From contig JAXMAB010000009.1 of NCBI GenBank assembly GCA_046350655.1, positions 328,229-392,228 on the forward strand: 64,000 nucleotides of DNA. The letters are read 5' to 3'. Source of the stretch: JAEUHO01 sp046350655 (GTDB taxonomy: Bacteria; Planctomycetota; PLA2; JAEUHO01). A program made the position numbers and the translations under genes. Below are positions 43,712-52,370 of this stretch, in pieces. Within the stretch, counting starts at the first letter, position 1. Each line of letters starts with the position of its first letter. A model generated the notes under the pieces. It saw only the letters and a program-made list of their open reading frames with translations. It had not been told where the DNA came from and ran no database searches.

Positions 43712-44299
43712 TCAGCGGGCGCCGCTCATCCCGCGGCGGTACGCGTCGGCGGCCTTCTTCCACGTCGAGTCGTCCTTGGGGTCGTACCGCTGGATCGCCG
43801 AGTCGGTGAACCGCCAGAACGACTCGAGGATCTCGGCCACCAGCGTGCGGGTGAGGAGCGCCTTCTCGCCGGGACGGACGAGCAGGGGCAGGAGCTTGTC
43901 GCGGCAGAACGCGAGGCGCTTGTTCCGGCCCTCGCCGGGGAACAGGTCGGGGTCGAGGCTGCGGTGCGGGATCGACTTCAGCGCGTCCCGCACCCGCTCC
44001 TTCAGCTTCGGCGGCGCGTCGTCGTCGGCGAGGAACTCGGCGAGGTCGGCCACGCGGGTCCGACGCGAGGCGGCGAAGTCCTCGGCCCGGGACAGGGCGA
44101 GGTAGCCGTCGACGCGGGCGATGCGGGGGTCCTCGCCCGCCCGCGCGACCAGGGCCGTGAGCTGCGCGTCGAGCCCGTCGATCCGGGCCCGTCGGACCTC
44201 GAGCCGGCTCGGCGCCGCCGGGGCGGCGCGGACCGGCAGGCCCGCCGCCAGGACGGCGGCGAGCCCGAGGCACCCGGCGAGGCCGGCGCGGGCGCGCAC
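43712..44299 (-). CDS. Exported protein of unknown function, paralogue of 42907-43494
   Basis: 195 residues. The signal peptide is GLAGCLGLAAVLAAGLPVRA. It shares with its neighbour a helical start (RRARIDGLDAQLTALVARA), a DPDLFPGEGRNKR segment aligned with DPDLDAAGKG, and FCRDKLLPLLVRPGEKALLTRTLV aligned with FSKKYLLPMLV. It has the same length. The function is unknown. GTG 44299 is one base past the stop of the preceding gene, so it is part of the pseudopilin transcription run. Confidence 0.7.
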   Translation of the reverse strand: MRARAGLAGCLGLAAVLAAGLPVRAAPAAPSRLEVRRARIDGLDAQLTALVARAGEDPRIARVDGYLALSRAEDFAASRRTRVADLAEFLADDDAPPKLKERVRDALKSIPHRSLDPDLFPGEGRNKRLAFCRDKLLPLLVRPGEKALLTRTLVAEILESFWRFTDSAIQRYDPKDDSTWKKAADAYRRGMSGAR

Positions 44300-44300
44300 G

Positions 44301-45737
44301 TCAGCGATAGCGGACCGAGATGTCGTAGCGGGCGCCGGCGCAGCGCTCGCACAGCGTGGTCGCCTGCATGCCGTTCGACAGCATGTAGGTCTTCACGCCC
44401 TCGCCCTCGCACTTCGTGCAGGCGGCCTTGACCTGCTTCGGGTCGACCTCGAAGAGGCCCGACTTCTCGACGAAGACCGCCCACCAGAACGAGACGCGCT
44501 CGTCCGTCGAGAGGTCCTTCCACCAGTCGTCGCGCGACGGCGGCTCGGGGAGCTTGAGGACCGGGGCGGGCCCGCCGCCCTGGTTGCGCTGCGGCTGCAC
44601 CTGCTTCGTGCCCGTCTTCGGGGTGACCTTGGGCGGGTAGACGAAGCGCGTGCCGGACGCGTACTTCGCCGTGCGCCACGACTTCTTCTCGCGGCCCTCC
44701 CAGAACGTCTTGACCTCCTCGGCGGTGATCGCCGGGTCCGACTTCTGGAGCTCGGTCACGAGCTTCTCGAACGCCTCCGTGGTCGCCTCGCGGCGGATCC
44801 ACGCCTGGACGTCGTTGAACGCGGTGTCCTTCGGGGCGACGCGCTTCTTGATCAGGTCCTCGCGCAGGATCTTCTCGAGCCGGTCCGCGACCTTCGTCGT
44901 GAAGTACGCGGTGCGCCGCTTCGCGAACAGCGCCTTGAGCTCCTCGAGCTTCTTCTTGGCCGCGTCGCCGATCGTCGGGTGCTTGGCGGCGAAGCCGTCG
45001 ATCGCCTCGCGGACCCGCTTCCACTGCGCGGCGCCGACGCCCTGCTTCAGCTGGATGATCTCGTTGACCGCCTCCTGGTCGCGGAGGATCGACTCCATGC
45101 GGGTCGCGCCGTCCTGCGCCTGCTTGCGCTTCGGGTACGCCTCGTCGGACGCGGCGTTCTCGTAGCCCTCCTTGGCGGCCTGGTACGACCCGGCGGCCTC
45201 GCAGAGCTGCGCGAAGCTGAACCAGCTGCGGGCGTCCGACGGCTGGATCTCCTCCTTGTACTTCTCCGCCAGCTCGGCCGCGGTGTAGAGCTCCTGCGGC
45301 TCGCACTCGCCCTTCGCGCGCGACACCACGCGGTTGAGCGGGAGGCGCATGCCCTTGTCGGCGAGGGTGCGCACGATCAGCGCGCCGCCCTCCTCCTTGA
45401 GGATCACGCACTTGATGACCACGACCGACCCGTTGTCGAGACGGAACGAGACGAGGTCGCAGGCGATCGTTACCTCGCCGACCTCCTCCATGCCGAGGTC
45501 GCGCCGGATCCGCTCCTTGTCCGCGGGGTCCACGGCGTCCCACGACAGCTCGCGGCTCGCGCCCGCCAGGTAGTCCTCGACGACGAGCACGTCCTCGCTG
45601 GTGCGGTCCTTGAGCACGCGGCCCTTGATCGCCTCGCCGCTGCGCAGCCGGACGACGTCGGCGGAGACCGCGGGGGCGGCGCACGTCGCGACGACGAGCG
45701 CGGCCAGGGCGGACAGGAGCTTTCGGCGCAGGCGCAT
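44301..45737 (-). CDS. Exported protein with C-terminal CxxC zinc-ribbon-like module
   Basis: 478 residues. The signal peptide is LLSALAALVVATCAAPAVSA. A beta domain with VRLRSGEAIKGRVLKD and DYLAGASRELSWDAVDP, a motif I associate with planctomycete exported proteins, is followed by TPR-like helices (WFSFAQLCEAAGSYQAAKEGY) and a long coiled helical region. A Cys pair module, CTKCEGEG ... CERCAGAR, stands at the extreme C-terminus like half of a DnaJ zinc finger. The function is unknown. GGAGG lies five bases before ATG 45737 and the upstream pilin gene ends 11 bases away, so it may be an accessory protein of that assembly. Confidence 0.75.
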   Translation of the reverse strand: MRLRRKLLSALAALVVATCAAPAVSADVVRLRSGEAIKGRVLKDRTSEDVLVVEDYLAGASRELSWDAVDPADKERIRRDLGMEEVGEVTIACDLVSFRLDNGSVVVIKCVILKEEGGALIVRTLADKGMRLPLNRVVSRAKGECEPQELYTAAELAEKYKEEIQPSDARSWFSFAQLCEAAGSYQAAKEGYENAASDEAYPKRKQAQDGATRMESILRDQEAVNEIIQLKQGVGAAQWKRVREAIDGFAAKHPTIGDAAKKKLEELKALFAKRRTAYFTTKVADRLEKILREDLIKKRVAPKDTAFNDVQAWIRREATTEAFEKLVTELQKSDPAITAEEVKTFWEGREKKSWRTAKYASGTRFVYPPKVTPKTGTKQVQPQRNQGGGPAPVLKLPEPPSRDDWWKDLSTDERVSFWWAVFVEKSGLFEVDPKQVKAACTKCEGEGVKTYMLSNGMQATTLCERCAGARYDISVRYR

Positions 45738-45748
45738 GGGGACCTCCG

Positions 45749-46180
45749 TCAGCGGGGCGGGTCGAAGACGTTGCGGGTCAGGAACATCGCGGGCAGGAAC
45801 CCCTGCTCGAACTCCTGGCCGCGGTAGAGGATCCGGGCCTTCGCGACCCAGGCCGGGTCCCCGTTGGGGCTCTTGTCGAACGTGATCGTCACGGTGAAGC
45901 CGAGCTGCGACGTCGGGGCGTTCGTGATCGCGGCCGGCGGCAGGTTCTTGTCGGCGCGGTCCACGGCCTCCTGCGCCATCGCGCGGACCTCGGGGCGCAC
46001 GAGGTCGAGCTTCGCCTCGACGTCGCGCTCGACGCGGTGCGCCACCGCGAGGGTGAACACCGCGAGGATGCTCACGCCGCCGACCAGGAGGAGGCCCATG
46101 GCGATGAGCACCTCGAGGAGCGTGAACCCGCGGCGGTCGGCGGGCGGCGTGACGGCGGCGGGCAGGGCGGCGGCGGTCAC
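45749..46180 (-). CDS. Type IV pilin-like minor pseudopilin (GspI-like)
   Basis: 143 residues. The prepilin peptidase site is RRG|FTLLEVLIAMGLLLVGG, with Glu at +5. The mature part carries a long helix (VERDVEAKLDLVRPEVRAMAQEAV) and then a beta sheet (FTVTITFDKSPNGDPAWVAKARILY). It would be processed by PilD/GspO and inserted in the inner membrane. GTG 46180 overlaps the stop of the previous gene (GTGA). Confidence 0.85.
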   Translation of the reverse strand: MTAAALPAAVTPPADRRGFTLLEVLIAMGLLLVGGVSILAVFTLAVAHRVERDVEAKLDLVRPEVRAMAQEAVDRADKNLPPAAITNAPTSQLGFTVTITFDKSPNGDPAWVAKARILYRGQEFEQGFLPAMFLTRNVFDPPR

Positions 46181-47475
46181 CGGATCGTCCCCTTCGGCAC
46201 GTAGCGGTCCTTGAAGACGAGCGGCACCTCGGTGGAGACCGACGAGCCGACGTAGACCGGCGCGCCCGCCTCGTGGGTCACGGCCTTCGTGCCCCGCTGC
46301 CCGCGGACCGCGACGGCCCGGCGCTCGTTGGGGTCGATCTGCTCGAACGACGTCGAGCACCACTCGCCCTCGACCTTGAACCAGCGGATCGCGGGCCCCG
46401 GCGCGAACAGGGGGTCGACCGACACCAGGCCGACGCGCTTCTCCTCGGCGGAGAGGCCCTCGGCGAGCACGGTCTCGCCGCGCCCGAACCCGAACTCGCC
46501 CTCGACGCCGAGGGTGAGCTCGATGCGCGCCCACGCGGGGAACACGTCGTCGCGCACGTCGGCGACGCTGTCGGCGCTGCGGAAGAGCGGGAACGACTTG
46601 TCGAGCGCGCGGGTCGAGTCCCAGACCTGGCCGACGTAGGGCTGCCCGTCCGTGACCGCGCCGCTCCCGCCGCCGTCGTTCCACGACCGCGCGAAGATGT
46701 TGCGCACCGTGACGCCGAAGTGGAGCACGCCCTCGTGCATCGGCCGCCCGGCGGCCCGGATCTTCGCGAGGGAGTCGAAGTTCTTGGGGTTGAGGAGCGT
46801 CTTCTCGCCCCCCGCCGGCGCGCGGAAGAGCCGGTACAGCGTCAGCATGCCGCGCGGCCACTCGGGGCCGAGGACGACCGGGCTCGCCGACGGCGCGCGG
46901 CGCGCCGGGTCCGGGTCCTCGGGGACCGCGATCCACACGACCTCCATCATCCCGCCCGGCGCGACGAGCGAGGCGACGGTCGACGACCCGGTGAGCGTGT
47001 CCACGGCGGACGGGTCGTACACGCGGGCCGGGACGCCGGGCGTCACGGGGACCGAGCCCGCCTGGCGGAGGAGCGGGTCCTCGCCCTCGCGGGCGTTGGT
47101 GCGGACGAACGCGACGTAGAAGAACGTCCCCCACGACTCGTCGAACTCCGCCAGCTTGATCCGTCCCATCCGGAACTGGATCGGGGGCGGCGGCAGCGAC
47201 GACGGCGAGACCGCGGGCTCGGCCGACGACGACGCGGTCGTGTCCGGCGGCGGCGGCGGCAGCACCTCGGGCGAGGCGGCGGGCTGGACGGCGGCGAGGT
47301 CCGCCCGGATCACCGGCAGGATCGCCTGGAGCCGGTCCTGCATCCGCGTGTCCGCGGTGCCCTCGGAGAAGATCGTCATGCCCTGGCCGAGCAGCGCGAC
47401 GACGGCGAGGCCGAGCACCGCGAACAGCGCCATCGCGATGAGCAGCTCGAGGAGGGTGAAGCCGCGGCGCGTCAC
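46177..47475 (-). CDS. Large pseudopilin, GspJ-like
   Basis: 432 residues. The site is RRG|FTLLELLIAMALFAVLGLAVVALL, then TRMQDRLQAILPVIRADLAAVQ as in GspJ/PilW. A Pro-rich linker (EVLPPPPPDTT) precedes a large beta-rich domain (MMEVVWIAVPEDPDPARR, MLTLYRLFRAP, IRWFKVEGEWCSTSF). It is about twice the size of typical GspJ. GTG 47475 overlaps the previous stop (GTGA). Confidence 0.85.
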   Translation of the reverse strand: MTRRGFTLLELLIAMALFAVLGLAVVALLGQGMTIFSEGTADTRMQDRLQAILPVIRADLAAVQPAASPEVLPPPPPDTTASSSAEPAVSPSSLPPPPIQFRMGRIKLAEFDESWGTFFYVAFVRTNAREGEDPLLRQAGSVPVTPGVPARVYDPSAVDTLTGSSTVASLVAPGGMMEVVWIAVPEDPDPARRAPSASPVVLGPEWPRGMLTLYRLFRAPAGGEKTLLNPKNFDSLAKIRAAGRPMHEGVLHFGVTVRNIFARSWNDGGGSGAVTDGQPYVGQVWDSTRALDKSFPLFRSADSVADVRDDVFPAWARIELTLGVEGEFGFGRGETVLAEGLSAEEKRVGLVSVDPLFAPGPAIRWFKVEGEWCSTSFEQIDPNERRAVAVRGQRGTKAVTHEAGAPVYVGSSVSTEVPLVFKDRYVPKGTIR

Positions 47476-48656
47476 TTCGGGGCCTCCGGGGTCGGCGCCG
47501 CGCCCGGGGAGAACGTCGGCGAGGACAGGCTGCCGTAGAGCCCGAACCGGATCAGCGTGGACGACGAGCCGGCGAGGTCCGCGGGGCCCTGCAGGCGGAC
47601 CTCGACGTCGGCCTTGTGCACCATGGGGTCCAGCCGGCCGTTCACGAAGACGATGCGCGTGGGCGACGGCGTGCGGAACAACGTCACGCCGAACGGGAGC
47701 CGGCGCACGTCCTCGTCGGACCGGAAGATGCCCGAGACCGTCAGCGTGTCGAGGGCCCCCACGAAGTTCGGCCCGGTCGTGAGGCGGGCGCTGCCGGACG
47801 GCGGCACCCACATGCGCATGGCCCGCCGGGACGGCGCGGCGCCCGCGCGGTCGGCCTTCGTGCGGTCCACGCCGTTCACCTGCATCGTGCAGTCGCGGCC
47901 GTCGAACAGGACCCGCAGCTGCGCCCACTGCCCCGCGCCGAGCGCGCCGCCCTTCGTCGAGAAGGTGCGCCGCGGCGGCGCGGCGGCGGTGACGCCCTCG
48001 AGCGCGTCGGCGGCGACCTCGGCCACCTCGAACTTCACGTCGAACGCCGCCGTCCGGCCCGTCGCCGGGAGGAGCGAGACGCGCCAGATGACCTGGCCGT
48101 CCTCGTCGGAGGTGAGGAGGGCCATGTCGCGCCCGGCGAGGTCGGGCTTCACCCAGCACTCGACCTCGACGCCGTCCGTCATGGTGAAGGCCGAGCGGCT
48201 GCCGTACTCGACGGTCGAGCCCGCCGCGAAGACGGCGCACGCGCCGCTCTTGCCCGCCGGGTCGAGCCGCACCGAGCCCGTGGTCTTCGCGACCGTGGGC
48301 TCGTTCGCGTTGACGAGCCACTCCGGCTCGAGCTCGAAGTTGGCGGTCAGCACCGTGCGCTGGACCGAGGTCTGGACCTCGATCCGCTTGTCGCCGTCCA
48401 CGTCCACCGTGCGGAGGTCGAGGGTGGCGCGCTTGCCGCCCGCGCTCGTGTTGAGGCACCGACGGCCCGACTCGGCCACGATCTCGGCGGCCTGCTGGGC
48501 GACGGTCGTCCGTCCCGCGTTCGTGAGGAACCCGATCCCGAGGCCGAGCAGCATCGCCGCGAGCGCCATCACGATGACGATCTCGATGAACGAGAAGCCG
48601 GCGGCGCCGCGGGCGCGGGCCGTCGTCGTCGGGGAGGGGCGGGCCGCCGTCGTCAC
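47472..48656 (-). CDS. Pseudopilin with LamG/concanavalin-like lectin domain
   Basis: 394 residues. The site is AAG|FSFIEIVIVMALAAMLLGLGIGFL, then a GspH-like helix (VAQQAAEIVAESGRRCL). Residues 110-330 look like a LamG/concanavalin A-like jelly roll: EYGSRSAFTMTDGVEVECWVKP, LGAGQWAQLRVLFDGRDCTMQVNGV and NFVGALDTLTVSGIFRS are the typical strand and loop sequences. A tip pilin with a glycan- or protein-binding domain is implied. GTG 48656 lies seven bases past the gspG-like stop. Confidence 0.8.
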   Translation of the reverse strand: MTTAARPSPTTTARARGAAGFSFIEIVIVMALAAMLLGLGIGFLTNAGRTTVAQQAAEIVAESGRRCLNTSAGGKRATLDLRTVDVDGDKRIEVQTSVQRTVLTANFELEPEWLVNANEPTVAKTTGSVRLDPAGKSGACAVFAAGSTVEYGSRSAFTMTDGVEVECWVKPDLAGRDMALLTSDEDGQVIWRVSLLPATGRTAAFDVKFEVAEVAADALEGVTAAAPPRRTFSTKGGALGAGQWAQLRVLFDGRDCTMQVNGVDRTKADRAGAAPSRRAMRMWVPPSGSARLTTGPNFVGALDTLTVSGIFRSDEDVRRLPFGVTLFRTPSPTRIVFVNGRLDPMVHKADVEVRLQGPADLAGSSSTLIRFGLYGSLSSPTFSPGAAPTPEAPK

Positions 48657-48663
48657 GTCGCGC

Positions 48664-49335
48664 TCACTCCCACGCCTTCACGTCGTCGTCGGTGTTCGGC
48701 TTCCCGTCCTCGCCCATGGAGTAGAGCTGGAAGCCGTTCGCCTGCGCGAACGTCCCCGTGGAGTTCTTCCACGGCTTGGGCTCGACCGCTTCGCCGCTCG
48801 CGTTCAGGTAGCTCGGCGGGTTCTTGTCCGCGTCCTTGTAGTCGGCGTCCGTGAAGTAGACGAGCGGGTTGTCCCAGGGGTCCTTGATCTCCCACAGCTT
48901 GAGGTCGCCGTTCGACGCGAACGGCTTGTCCAGCGCGTCCTCGTCGGTGTTGCACTTGTCCTCGTCGAGGTCGGGGTTCTGCCCGAAGCCCGGCGTGTAC
49001 AGCGCCTGCACGAGCGCCTCGATGCCGCTGTTCGTCGTGTTCGAGGGCACCGGCCGCCCGAGCTTCATCGTCGGGCCGAGGACGGTCGAGAGCTTCTGGA
49101 ACTCGGACGGCGGGTACGCGCGGTACTTGCCCTTCCAGAGGTCCACGTTGGCGCGCACCTTGTTGAGGAGCGCGTGGGCCTTCGTCCTGGCCGACTGCTT
49201 GAAGGCGATCATGTAGACGCCGATCCCGAGCCCGACGAGGACCGCGATGATCCCCATGACGACCAGGATCTCGACGAACGAGAAGCCGGCCCGGGCGCGG
49301 GCGCGGCGCGTGGGGCCGTTGCCGCGGGTGCGCAT
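48664..49335 (-). CDS. Major pseudopilin-like protein (GspG family)
   Basis: 223 residues. The site is RAG|FSFVEILVVMGIIAVLVGLGIGVYM. The GspG signature follows: KVRANVDLWKGKYRAYPPSEFQKL, a long insert (TPGFGQNPDLDEDKCNTDED), WEIKDPWDNPLVYFT and the calcium-loop ending YSMGEDGKPNTDDDV. The insert makes it longer than a typical 140-residue GspG. ATG 49335 overlaps the previous stop. It would form the core of the pseudopilus. Confidence 0.88.
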   Translation of the reverse strand: MRTRGNGPTRRARARAGFSFVEILVVMGIIAVLVGLGIGVYMIAFKQSARTKAHALLNKVRANVDLWKGKYRAYPPSEFQKLSTVLGPTMKLGRPVPSNTTNSGIEALVQALYTPGFGQNPDLDEDKCNTDEDALDKPFASNGDLKLWEIKDPWDNPLVYFTDADYKDADKNPPSYLNASGEAVEPKPWKNSTGTFAQANGFQLYSMGEDGKPNTDDDVKAWE

Positions 49336-52300
49336 CACTTGGTCCTCACGACCCGCACCTTGTCGATGCGGATGTCCCACTTCTCGGCCTTGGCGGACCA
49401 CCCGCCGAGCCACAGCTCCTGCTCGCCGCGCGCGCGGCGGAACGACGACAGCTTGTCGGAGACGAGCTCCTGGCCGTTCAGGCGCACCGTGAGCTGCGTG
49501 CCGTCGTCGCCGCTGCGCAGGATCTCGACGAGGGCCGTGCCGCCCGAGCCGTCGTCGGGCCACTCGAGCTCGACGCCGTCCTTCGCGACGTTCTTCATCG
49601 CGCCGTCCTTGTACGCCGGGTCGGCGCCGCCGCCGATGCGCAGGGCGACCTTCCCGCGGTTGTAGAAGACGCCGATGCCCTGGTTGCGGCCGAGGCCCTT
49701 GCCGGCGCCCGACGGGGGCTGGATCACCACGCCGAACACGACCTTGTTGACGGACGTGTCGCGCTTCGGGATCGACACCCACACCTGGACGGTCTCGAGC
49801 GACTCCTTGCCGAACAGGCGCTTGATCTTCGCGCTGACGGTCGGGTCCTGGTCGTTGCCGTCGTCGGCCGCGCCGGCGCTCCGGTTCTGGTCGCGGTACA
49901 CGAGCCAGCCCTCGTCCACGCCCACGCGGATGCCGTGGCTCTGGGAGAGCTCCCAGTCCGACGAGAGGTTCTCGGTGAACTCGACGACCTTCTCCTCGAG
50001 GGAGAGCCAGCGGGTCACGGTCTTGCGGGCGGCGGCCGCGTACTTGCGCCAGACGTCGTCCTCGCCGGCGCCCTGCAGGTCGACCACGGCCTGGAAGTCG
50101 CGCAGGCACTGGTCGTACCGCGTGGGGTCGTTCACGCCGAGGCGGTAGTTGCAGTAGCCCTTGATCGCGAGGGCGCGACGCTCGTCGCGGACCTTCGCGA
50201 GGACGTCCTCGGCCGTCTTCAGCGCGTCCTCGAACCGCCGGCGCTCCGCCTTGTGCTGGTTCTGGATCTGCGTCAGCGCGAGCCGCAGCGCGAAGTCGGC
50301 GTTGCCCTTGAGGTCGCCCTTGAGGGCCGACAGCTCGGTGGCGGCCGCGCGCTCGGCGAAGCTCACGGCGGCCTGGAAGTCGGCGCCCGCCTCGGCCAGG
50401 GGCCGGCCCTCGCTCACGGCGAGCTGCGCGACCGACAGGCGCGTCTCGGCCAGCCAGCCGTCGAGCTCGTGGTAGTCGGACGCGAGGCCCAGCGCGGCCT
50501 CGAACCGGCCGCGGGCCCGCGGGGCGTCGCCCTGCTGCCGCGCGACCCAGCCGGCGAGGAACTCGACGTAGGCGCAGCGCTCCGCCTGCTCGCGCGCGCG
50601 GTCCAGCGCCGCGGAGGTCTCGTCGAGGTTGCCCTGGCCGAGCTGCAGGAGCGCGCGGCCGAGCTCCGCGGAGACCGTCTCGTCCGGGTGCCGCCCGCGC
50701 TGGGCGCCGGCGCGGAGCGCCTTCTCCGCGGCGTCGAACGCGGCCGCGGCCGCGTCGCCGTGGCCGAGGCGCCATTCCGCGAGGCCGAGGTCGAACAGCG
50801 CCTCGGCGCGGTGCCGGCGGGCCGCGGCGCCCGCGGCGCCGTCGCCCGGGACCACGGCGGCCTGCGCGAACGCGTCGCGCGCGCCGGCGACGTCGCCGGC
50901 CGCGTACTGGGCCGCGCCCTTCACGAGCAGCGCCCGCACGTCGTAGGCGTCGACGCCGAGCGCCTGCTCGGCGGCGGCGCGCGCGGCCGCGAGGTCGCCG
51001 AGGCGCAGCATCGCCTCGGCCTCGCGCACCGCGAGCTCGCCGCGCCCGCTGTCCGCCGCCTGGCGGTACGCCTTCAGCGCCCCGGCGTGGTCGCCGAGGT
51101 AGCCGAGCGCGTCGCCGCGGCCGACGAGGGCCTCCTTGAGGCCCTTCGTCGCCTCGAGGGCGCGCACGTAGTAGGCGTCGGCGCGGTCCGCGAGCCTCAG
51201 CCGCTGGAGGAACAGGTCGCCCACCCACGCGTTCCCCTCGGCGGCGGCGTTGCCCGAGGCCGAGGCGAGGAAGCTCGCGAGCGTCGCCATGAGGCGCGTC
51301 TCGTCGTGGACCGCGCGGTACGCGTCGATCAGCGCCTCGAGCACCTCGGCGGGCTCGCGGTGCTCCGCGGCGCACTTCGACAGGGCGAGCTCGAGGGCCT
51401 CGATGGCCTTCCGCCACCCCTTGCCGTCCTCCTTGCCCGACGCGCCGAGCGTGGCCATCTCGGCGGCGACCGCCTTGAGCCCCTCGACGTTGAGCCCGGA
51501 CAGGACCGGGTTGCCCGCGCGGCGGCACGCCTCGACGAACAGGTTCTCGACCGTGCGGCGGAGGAACCACTGCTCGTGCTTGCTCGCCTCGAGCGTCGCG
51601 ACGCTCTGCCCGCGCGCCTTCCGCGGCGTCGCGAGGAACTTCTTCGCCTGCTCCTCGTTGCCGAGGTACGCGAACTCGACCTGCAGGCTCTCCCACGACT
51701 TGTCGAAGGTCGGCGTCGAGCCCTTCAGCGCGAGGTTCCAGCGCGGGCTCTTCGGGTCGTCCCAGCGGGGCGACCCCTCCTTCACGCCGTCCACCGCGCG
51801 GATGTAGACGTAGACCCGCGCGCCGTTGGACACGATCCAGTCGAACACGTCCTCGGGCTGCGGCGCCCACGTCACGTAGGCGTCCGGCGGGACGTCGGGG
51901 AGCTTGCTGCCGTCCCCCATCGTCACCTTCGGCGGCTCGGGGGCGCGGTACGCGCGGCGCCCCGCGGGCGCGACGCCCGGGATCGTGGGCGGCAGCGGGA
52001 ACGCGAGCCCGATGGACGGCGGCTCGGCGATGCGCTCGGGCGGCAGCGGCCGCGTGTCGGACTGCTCCTGGAAGGCGTTCCGGAGGCCGCGGGGCAGCTC
52101 GGTGCGGGCGAAGACCTGCGGCGCGAGCGAGAGGGCGGCGGACGGGTCGGCGGCGGCCGACAGCTTGAGCGGCTGCGGCGACACGTTGACCTGCTTCGGC
52201 GCCTCGGCGCGCAGGAGGAACGCCATCGCGAGGAGGGCGAACGACCACAGGAAGAGGCCGCGCTCCTTGCCGAGCGGGCGGTCGAGGGCGGCCGTGACGA

Positions 52301-52367
52301 CGAGCGCGCCGAGCCCGAGGGCGAGGAAGATCAGGAAGGTGACGAAGAAGCCGGCGGCGAGGACCAT
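49335..52367 (-). CDS. Membrane-anchored TPR protein with C-terminal jelly-roll-like domain
   Basis: 1010 residues. There are two N-terminal membrane segments (GFFVTFLIFLALGLGALVV; LFLWSFALLAMAFLL), then a Pro-rich region (FPLPPTIPGVAPAGRR) and a beta domain (AYVTWAPQPEDVFDWIVSNGARVYVYI). About twelve TPR units follow from 350 to 760 (DAYYVRALEATKGLKEALVGRG, ALKAYRQAADSGRGELAV, RHRAEALFDLGLAEWRLGHG). The C-terminal beta region is lectin-like (VFGVVIQPPSG, VALRIGGGADPAY, LWLGGWSAKAEKWDIRIDKVRV). It sits between pilO and the gspG-like gene and probably scaffolds the assembly on the periplasmic side. Confidence 0.8.
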   Translation of the reverse strand: MVLAAGFFVTFLIFLALGLGALVVTAALDRPLGKERGLFLWSFALLAMAFLLRAEAPKQVNVSPQPLKLSAAADPSAALSLAPQVFARTELPRGLRNAFQEQSDTRPLPPERIAEPPSIGLAFPLPPTIPGVAPAGRRAYRAPEPPKVTMGDGSKLPDVPPDAYVTWAPQPEDVFDWIVSNGARVYVYIRAVDGVKEGSPRWDDPKSPRWNLALKGSTPTFDKSWESLQVEFAYLGNEEQAKKFLATPRKARGQSVATLEASKHEQWFLRRTVENLFVEACRRAGNPVLSGLNVEGLKAVAAEMATLGASGKEDGKGWRKAIEALELALSKCAAEHREPAEVLEALIDAYRAVHDETRLMATLASFLASASGNAAAEGNAWVGDLFLQRLRLADRADAYYVRALEATKGLKEALVGRGDALGYLGDHAGALKAYRQAADSGRGELAVREAEAMLRLGDLAAARAAAEQALGVDAYDVRALLVKGAAQYAAGDVAGARDAFAQAAVVPGDGAAGAAARRHRAEALFDLGLAEWRLGHGDAAAAAFDAAEKALRAGAQRGRHPDETVSAELGRALLQLGQGNLDETSAALDRAREQAERCAYVEFLAGWVARQQGDAPRARGRFEAALGLASDYHELDGWLAETRLSVAQLAVSEGRPLAEAGADFQAAVSFAERAAATELSALKGDLKGNADFALRLALTQIQNQHKAERRRFEDALKTAEDVLAKVRDERRALAIKGYCNYRLGVNDPTRYDQCLRDFQAVVDLQGAGEDDVWRKYAAAARKTVTRWLSLEEKVVEFTENLSSDWELSQSHGIRVGVDEGWLVYRDQNRSAGAADDGNDQDPTVSAKIKRLFGKESLETVQVWVSIPKRDTSVNKVVFGVVIQPPSGAGKGLGRNQGIGVFYNRGKVALRIGGGADPAYKDGAMKNVAKDGVELEWPDDGSGGTALVEILRSGDDGTQLTVRLNGQELVSDKLSSFRRARGEQELWLGGWSAKAEKWDIRIDKVRVVRTK

Positions 52368-52370
52368 CGG

